Origin: Membranipora membranacea
Taxonomy: Eukaryota; Bryozoa; Gymnolaemata; Cheilostomatida; Membraniporidae
Assembly (NCBI GenBank): GCA_914767715.1
Contig: OU612072.1
Coordinates: 6,882,001-6,946,000, forward strand
Direction of reading: 5' to 3'
DNA: 64,000 bases
Under the pieces are notes generated by a model, which was given only the letters and a program-made list of their open reading frames with translations, ran no database searches and was not told the origin of the DNA. How positions within the stretch are numbered: the first letter of the stretch is position 1; every line of letters starts with the position of its first letter. Below are positions 57,707 to 64,000 of the stretch, piece after piece. A program made the position numbers and the translations under genes.

Positions 57707-59776
57707 TATTACACCATAGAGTTATTATATACTCTAGAGTGGACAATGCAGTGCTAAAAAACGTCCTACTTAATTATTTCGAAATCCATGACACAATGCT
57801 ATCTGGTTGTGCATGGCTAGTGCCTGCATCATATCACTTATCATTGAGAATATACGTTACGCGTATGGAAATTTAGATTTTTAGAGCGCTTATAGCTATT
57901 TTTTTCGGAATTTTTTTTGTGTTACACTATGTGGATCACGTGCAGGTATTTTCACTCGCTGCCAGTGAAATATGTTTCTATGTTTTCCCATTAAGATAAG
58001 CCAAAATCTCAACCGCAAACACATCATTGTGATGAAATAGAAATTACCTGACATAGCTCATTTGATTTAAAGAGGTACAAGTAGACTGTGTAGAGTGATT
58101 GGAGGTGTAAAAATAGTGTATATGATGTTGATGTTTACATTTACAAAGAAAAACCCATTAAATAAAATTACATCACACCCATCCCCCCCCCCCTGAACCA
58201 AATTATCTCTTAGTTTGAGTATGGTGAGAAATCTGAAATATCTGTAACAATGTCACATCGGTGAGAGAGCGAAATTATATCGACTTTCTCAGCACTAATA
58301 TAACCATGTTAATATCTATCTTGTTGGTAGAATTTTCTAAAAGTTGGTAGATCGCAGAGGTGTGAGTGCAAATAGAAAGATTCGGACCAATGATAATGTA
58401 TCATTGGTTAAAAGATTTTAATTCACATTGTATACTAATATATGTACCTAAAGATGAAATATTATTAAAGCCTCTAATAACGCCGTCTGTACTCTTCTCA
58501 ACTGAAGCTTGGTGTTGCAAAGACGAAATATTATGGTGTTTTCTCCATAATTTGTTGCAACTGATAACTGACTGCCATTTTCATATAATCAATCTTGACA
58601 AGTATGGATCTCGAGTTGTCCATTTGACGTTTTCTTGATATTCAGCAAATCAGCAGAAGAGTTTATGCATTTTTTGATGTGTTGGCTTGCGTTTCGGCAA
58701 TAAAAAGTCGAGCGGCCACCCCGGAGAGGGAATTAAGAGCTTTAAACGACATAGCCAAACAAAAACCCGAGATCCTTGGGCAGAAAATTTTTGAACCACG
58801 TGTTACTTGCAAGCCTTGTATAATTGGAAGTCATAATACTGGACAGATAAAATGAACTCACTGAGTGTATAACATTTTAGTTAGAGATACAGGACACAGT
58901 TAAACTGGCAGGCAAGTGGCAGGGGCAAAAACCGGCTAGCCTGGTATTGTGATTTTATCGCGATGATATCTTGGCGGTTGGTATTTTGGATAACACAAAT
59001 CTTTTTATCCCCCTACTGCTAAAGAGATCACTTGCAAGTCGTCTTATAGTGTGACATGAAAAGTTTACAAATATATTGCTAAAAATACTCTAAAAACGAT
59101 AATGGCAAGCAGCAAGCTTTTGCACCTCCAATTGTTTTTCCACAGGCTACTTGTACCACATGTTATCACAAATATCGTCGGTAGCTGGAACTGGACAGAT
59201 AAAATAAACCGACTGAGTGTGCAACAGACAGGGCGCAGTGGCAAGTGGCAGAAACGAGCTAGTCCTGTCATTGCAATTTAGCTCATGTGTTTGCGGTTGA
59301 TATTTGACTTATTTTAATGGGGGAATAAGAACATTTTTATACTGACTGGAAGAGAGAACACCTGCAGGTGCAGGTGTTAAATGTGAAATGGCTATTAGTG
59401 CTCCATAAACTAAATTTGTTTGTCCAATTCTTATATTTTCAATGGTTAAGTCAATGATTCGTGCATTATCCGATAGAGATTTTGGCTTATTTTTATGGAA
59501 AAAAAATAAAAACATTTTCCTCTGGCTGCGAGTGAAAATTTATGCAAGTGATCCACATGTCACATGAAAAAATTTCCGAAAAATAGGCTATAAAAGCTCT
59601 AAAAATCTAAATTTCCATACCCGATACGTATATTCTCAATGATAAGTTATATGATACAGGCACTAGCCATGCACAACCAGATAGCGTTGTGTCCTGGATT
59701 TCGCAATAATTAAGTAGGACGTTTTTTAGCACTGCATTGTCCACTCTAGAGTATATAATAACTCTATGTATTACAC
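57707..59776. mobile_element. hAT-like non-autonomous element with long TIRs and 8-bp TSD
   Basis: The element 57715-59768 is bounded by perfect 8-bp direct repeats TATTACAC (57707-57714 and 59769-59776). Its ends are inverted repeats of about 250 bp starting CATAGAGTTATTATATACTC. An 8-bp duplication is characteristic of hAT (and a few other) transposons. Inside, 58795-58990 and 59145-59310 are a diverged direct repeat (ACTGGACAGATAAAATGAAC). No transposase frame. Confidence 0.82.
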
Positions 59777-61414
59777 TCATGAAGCTGCAGTTTAGCAACG
59801 CAATAATAGCAAAACAAAAGATGTATAGGCTGCTACACTATTAATATGAGATGAATGATCTTAGTTTTTAACCTGCAACACAGAATAGAGGTATTGAGTG
59901 ACAGAGACGTCAAACAAGACTTCCCTCAGTTCCAGCTTGTCACTATTTCTTTATTGAAAAAATGCGTTTGTGAAAAAGAGATTTGGAAATCCTAATTTTC
60001 AGGATTTTCACACAAAAATAGAAACACTTTAGGTATTGATTGGTTTCCGAGAACCACAGGCTGACTACCAACCAACACAACAACAAGAAACCAAACGGCC
60101 TAAAGCAACAAACACTGCCAAGCCCTCCAGCTGCCATTCACTAAAAAATAAAAACATTCCCATGACCACGCACATAAAAATCATGTTTGATATTGTCTTC
60201 AAAAACAGAAGAAAAGCCAACCAACATAGCCTGTCCTTGGCGTGGACTATGCCAATGAAACCACCGATATACTTGTCTAGCATCAAAGTGCAATAAGATA
60301 AATCCAATTTCAACGGAAAAAAAACAACACCTGAACAAGTTGAGATGCCCAGCAGGAACAACCTGAACAAGAAATATAAAAGTAAATTCGATTCTGCAAC
60401 CAAGCTAGATAATAGGGCACTTGCCACTTGTAACAGGAAAAAATACTGAACTGAATATTTGGAGTGCCCAAGCAGAGGCATCCTGAAGACCTAGCACAGA
60501 GCAGCGCTCTCTTATTAAAAAAAATTTCAAGTAAATACAAATAGCTTTTACTTCAATTTTCTCATTTCTTGTTGACCAGTAGAATGGCTTTGAAATGGTA
60601 CTACCTGAACTCAATCTCACTCAGCAATTCACTTTGTCTATTTCTGACAATATTTGCAGGAATTTGTCTCATGGAGGCTAGAGAACAGAACTAGAGCCAC
60701 ATGCAACCATCTGTTTGTTCTCTACTTTCAAAAGTCAAATAAGCCCCTGTGCCCGAGAACTGACAGCACATATGTTACAAGAGTGTTAAGGTAGAAGAAG
60801 TCTGCAACTAGGCCTAAACCACATCCAGTTTCATATCTCCATGGTACGACAGACAGTACACAATTAAAAATACATTTACAGAGATATCCATCTGTTCTTT
60901 GAGTGGGCATAACTCCAATTTGTCGTCTAATAACACAATCTATGATGTAAAATTTCAATTGCTAGTTTCTGTGCCAACAAGTTAGCAGATAAGAAAAGCC
61001 CATTATGGCTCTTAAATTGATGAAAAAAAAGAAACTAACATGATGCACATACCTGATCCTTTCATAAAGTAAGCAGTTTTTTCCATGTTTAGCGGAGCTC
61101 AAATCCAGTCGAAACTTATTATTCTGCCTTATCATCATAATAAATGTATCGAGCTCAGCTCACCTATAATGAATGTAATGCAAGAAATAATGGTCCTATT
61201 TTCCAGGAATATTTGAAGAGTTATTCAGTTCAAAAATCAGGCCTATAGCAATTAAAAATTGGGGATGACAACAGCTCTATAAAAAAATTCAGTTTCAGCT
61301 ATATGTATGTCAGGGCCGTAAGTTAGAACAAGTGGTAGGAGAGGCAAAAGTCTGAGAAGTCCGAAGCATCACCAGTAACCTCCTCCCCGAGCAATTTGAG
61401 CCATATAGTAATGA

Positions 61415-61640
61415 AATGGAAGCGGTCGAGGTTCAACGGGTAAGGCATGGGTCTTCCAATCGAGAGGTCCCGTGTTCAATTCCCAGCAGATCACGGTGGT
61501 GTCAGGAAGAGCATCCGACCTCAAGTACTCCTGTGCCCTATCAGAATCCAGTCCGTTGCCCTGTACTGATACAGCAACAGCAAAATAAAACAAGCATTAT
61601 CAAGGTTTCTCACACGGTATCACAGGGTATCGAGACTATA
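61415..61640 (+). mobile_element. tRNA-derived SINE in duplication copy 2
   Basis: Head GGTTCAACGGGTAAGGCATG, B-box region CGTGTTCAATTCCCAGC, body GTGTCAGGAAGAGCATCCGA, 3' tail TTTCTCACACGGTATCACAG. Absent from copy 1, so younger than the duplication. Confidence 0.8.
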
Positions 61641-62344
61641 AATGGACGTGGGTAAATAAATGGAAATCTCAGAGGAGCTGATTCTGACATAGATTATTCA
61701 ATAAAAGTGTTTTTAGGACACTGTATTTAGCTTTCTAGGGGAGGCAGTGCCCCCCTGCCTCCCCTTAAACAACGGCCCTGTATGTTTAGCTAAATTGCAA
61801 GGCTGTAGCTTTAAATACCATAAAACTTTAGTGGTTAAGATATCAATAAGAAAGTTGGAGTCAAACCAACAAACCCAGTCAGATCTCTTAGGTTTGATTT
61901 GCAGAGCCATTGTGCATTATCTGGGTGAAAAGCCCTACCTTTATATATGACAAAACTCTGTAAATAAGACGACGTGAATTTATATGTGGCATATCTTGTT
62001 GAGTGAAGATCTTCTCAAGATATTTTGATTTGCCTAGAGTTGGCGCAAACTCATCATCATCAAGACGCCGTCATCATCATCATGAAGACAAAGTCATCAT
62101 TTACGTCAAGTGAAGTGGTAATAAATAGCCTTGAGCCTAATATGTCTAACCGGATACAAAGCTTTCTCACCAACGAGAGCCAAAGAGTAACAAACTGACC
62201 AATATGGAGTCTCCACACCAAGACCTTCCTGGTTTTGGCAAATTGCAAACACCTATATTGAAACATGACTTTAGCAACTGGTTGGGGAAAGAACGTATTT
62301 AGTTTTTTAGGTCCGCTAGGGTTAATGACCAGCAACGGTCAAAT

Positions 62345-62440
62345 CAGGAGTTTGCACCGACGGGCACCACTGAGGATCGAACCCGTGACCTTGCATTCAT
62401 GAGTCTGACACTCTACCAACTTGTAACTGAGCTATCCCTG
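62345..62440 (-). pseudogene. tRNA-like sequence (tRNA pseudogene or SINE head)
   Basis: The minus strand reads GGGATAGCTCAG, TTGGTAGAGTG, GACTCATGA and GGTTCGATCC, the D-arm, anticodon-arm and T-arm order of a tRNA with a possible CAT anticodon. Four extra bases lie in the D-loop and the anticodon stem does not pair well, so a functional tRNA is unlikely. Confidence 0.5.
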
Positions 62441-62718
62441 ATCCTCACTTATATATACAAATGATATAATACTACCACAACCTATGAACTGTTAGGTAAC
62501 TCTCTATAGACTCTATACTGAAGACACATTAATGTTTGGCGAGGTAAATAAATACAAGTTCTGAACTGATGGGCCTAGATGATGGAATTCATTACTTACA
62601 CTTACTCACACTGACTTACTTACACTACAGTCCGGCAGTCCAGTCTGATAATGATGGTAAATGTGCATACAATACTACTCCATGTAAACTGAACGTGTTT
62701 AGCGAACATACCATCAGC

Positions 62719-63047
62719 ATCATAAGGCCACGTGACTTTGATATAGCCTGTGATTTTTGTCAGTGGGTGGGGGTGGGAGATGAGTGAAAGAGATAGGGGG
62801 AACCATCAAAGTAATCTCATGATCCTTTTCCGATGTGTTTTTTTTTCCAATTTTGTGTGGGTATCTATATATATCTATCATCTATGTCTATGTATGTCTA
62901 TGTCTTTATATATAGATACCCACACTAAACACATCGAAAAAGTATCATAAGATTACATTGATGGTTCCCCCCTATACTCATTCTTCTCTTCTCGCCCACC
63001 CACTGACAAAAATCACAGGCTATATCAAAGTCACGTGGCCTTATGAT
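62719..63047. mobile_element. Foldback MITE with ~140-bp arms
   Basis: Nearly the whole element folds on itself. It starts ATCATAAGGCCACGTGAC and ends with the inverse. The centre is a TATG/TCTA-rich loop around 62870-62910. Flanks allow a CAGC duplication (62715-62718 and 63048-63051), which is tentative. Confidence 0.75.
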
Positions 63048-63181
63048 CAGCATCACCCTACCCGAGAATGAAATCTAGAAGAAGGGGTCCTCTCAGATGA
63101 TTTGCAGACATTATGATACAGAAGTTTTTAAAAGTGTTTTTAATAATCGATAGTCAAATATTATTGCGAGTGGCATAACTT

Positions 63182-63480
63182 TTAATGGTTTAGAATGGGA
63201 TGAAATATGTAAACCTGGTCTAACTTTAACAATAACTCGAAAAGCTGCTTTTTGCAAAAAATGATTGGTTTCAGGGCTGTTTCAGAAGCATGAACCCAAA
63301 ACTCAATTCTATATATCAAGTGAGGATAAAATATATAGTTATACAATTGTACCATAACTGTAGTATCAACATGAGGGCGTACAGCTCTCAGCATCCTCAA
63401 ATTAAGGTTAAGTGTATTTGCTAAAAGCTTGATATGTCTTTAAAATTAATTTTACTATCTATGTAATTCTTAAAAATTAG
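63182..63480 (-). mobile_element. Decayed non-LTR reverse transcriptase fragment
   Basis: Encodes MRMLRAVRPHVDTTVM, then LYNYIFYPHLIY, EFWVHAS and LKPI, the thumb region of a CR1/jockey-like RT. The upstream INFKDIS part is interrupted by stops. Lies inside duplication copy 2. Confidence 0.72.
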
Positions 63481-64000
63481 TTTCATATTTTTGATCTAAA
63501 AGTGACCTACCCATGGAAATTGCATAATTCCCATCATCATAATATATTTGCTTCGCATTCAGCCATTGGATACAATGCAGATAATTTTATTCCTCTGGAC
63601 ATTGAAGGAAAAATGTGAAGCAAAAAATTCAAGCACAGAGCAACATAATCGGGAGGGGTCATAAAGGTATATATAGTCTACCGACAAAAATAATATCATG
63701 TAAAATTCCAGGGCCCAATACAATAACACCTATGAGCTCTGGAAGATGAATTGTTCTGAATTATTTTTCTCCAAAATTGGTATGTGATAGAAAGTCAAGA
63801 ATGTACAATATTCTTTGGTCAGACTTCTTGGTCATAGCTGTAGCTCCAGTAATAAATGCTTCTTCAATCAAATGCTCTCTCATAAATCGATAGAGAAAAG
63901 ATAGGGAAGGTTGATAGATTGGAGCTTCACGTATTTAAAATAACAACGAACACAGGGGTTTAGGAGTTGTCCCATTAAATGCTAGCCTGTCTTGACAAGC

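Larger units (their letters stand above)
59885..64000. repeat. Segmental duplication, copy 2 (runs off the window)
   Basis: Same content and orientation as 36725-39670, but interrupted by a SINE (61.4 kb), a tRNA-like sequence (62.35 kb), a foldback element (62.7-63.05 kb) and an RT fragment (63.2 kb). It begins about 110 bp after the hAT-like element. The coding remnant of copy 1 is present at 60.1-61.15 kb (minus) with the conserved LLYERIR exon end and with frameshifts in the GFIGIV part. Confidence 0.8.

Overview
This is a window of animal nuclear DNA: AT-rich, intron-rich, with GT-AG introns and many transposons. The gene set (secreted antistasin/WAP-type inhibitor, KIF14-like kinesin-3, CR1/L2-like retrotransposon pieces, tRNA-derived SINEs, a transposon gene with a GHTKF motif) fits an early-branching metazoan. 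A sponge is my best guess, with a cnidarian as the alternative; I cannot name the species.

Region 1 (1-34.3 kb) is the interesting part. It is a tandem array, all on the minus strand, of very small secreted-peptide genes produced by repeated duplication. Nearly all share one plan. Exon 1 carries a start and signal peptide. Exon 2 is a short cysteine exon. Exon 3 is a tiny terminal exon, usually 20 nt, ending in G-x-x-[IV]-[IV]-S-stop. Every intron is phase 1. Three groups are visible. Group A has a collagen-like Gly-Pro-rich stretch and, in most copies, a C-x-C-V-x3-C-x-C motif: A1 at 0.1-0.9 kb, A2 pseudogene at 5.6-6.5, A3 at 9.5-10.2, A4 at 12-13, A6 at 13.6 and A5 at 15.2-16.4. Group B has two cysteines: B1 at 21.5, B2 at 26.1 and B3 at 33.5 kb. 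Group C is a two-domain antistasin-like plus WAP inhibitor: C1 broken at 18.1-20.2, C2 intact at 24.1-25.4 and C3 broken at 29-32.3. From 15 to 34 kb the order is A5-C1, B1-C2, B2-C3, B3, so an A/B gene and a C gene were duplicated together. Transposon insertions explain much of the decay. A TA-flanked element splits the C1 signal exon, a 2.2-kb TIR transposon sits in C3, a CR1/L2-like tail sits in a C1 intron, and SINEs sit in B3 and in the flanks of C2 and C3. The paralogues preserve matching empty sites.

Region 2 (34.3-45.7 kb) has no gene I can identify. It holds degenerate tandem repeats, one copy of a 3-kb segmental duplication (36.7-39.7 kb) with an unrecognised coding remnant, a 0.6-kb direct duplication, an AT microsatellite, a 72-nt hairpin and a 0.4-kb inverted-repeat element.

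Region 3 (45.9-49.6 kb, minus) has seven exons of a kinesin-3 most like KIF14, from switch I to the start of the FHA domain. The P-loop exons and the rest of the protein are absent, and one exon carries a frameshift. It looks like a gene fragment or pseudogene.

Region 4 (49.6-64 kb) is repeat-dominated. It contains tandem repeats, a foldback element at 54.1-54.4, a 2.05-kb hAT-like element with ~250-bp TIRs and a perfect 8-bp target duplication (57.7-59.8), and the second copy of the 3-kb duplication (59.9 kb to the window end). That second copy is interrupted by a SINE, a tRNA-like sequence, a foldback MITE and a decayed RT fragment.

All gene models were made by eye from splice sites and reading frames; none has been checked against transcripts or databases.
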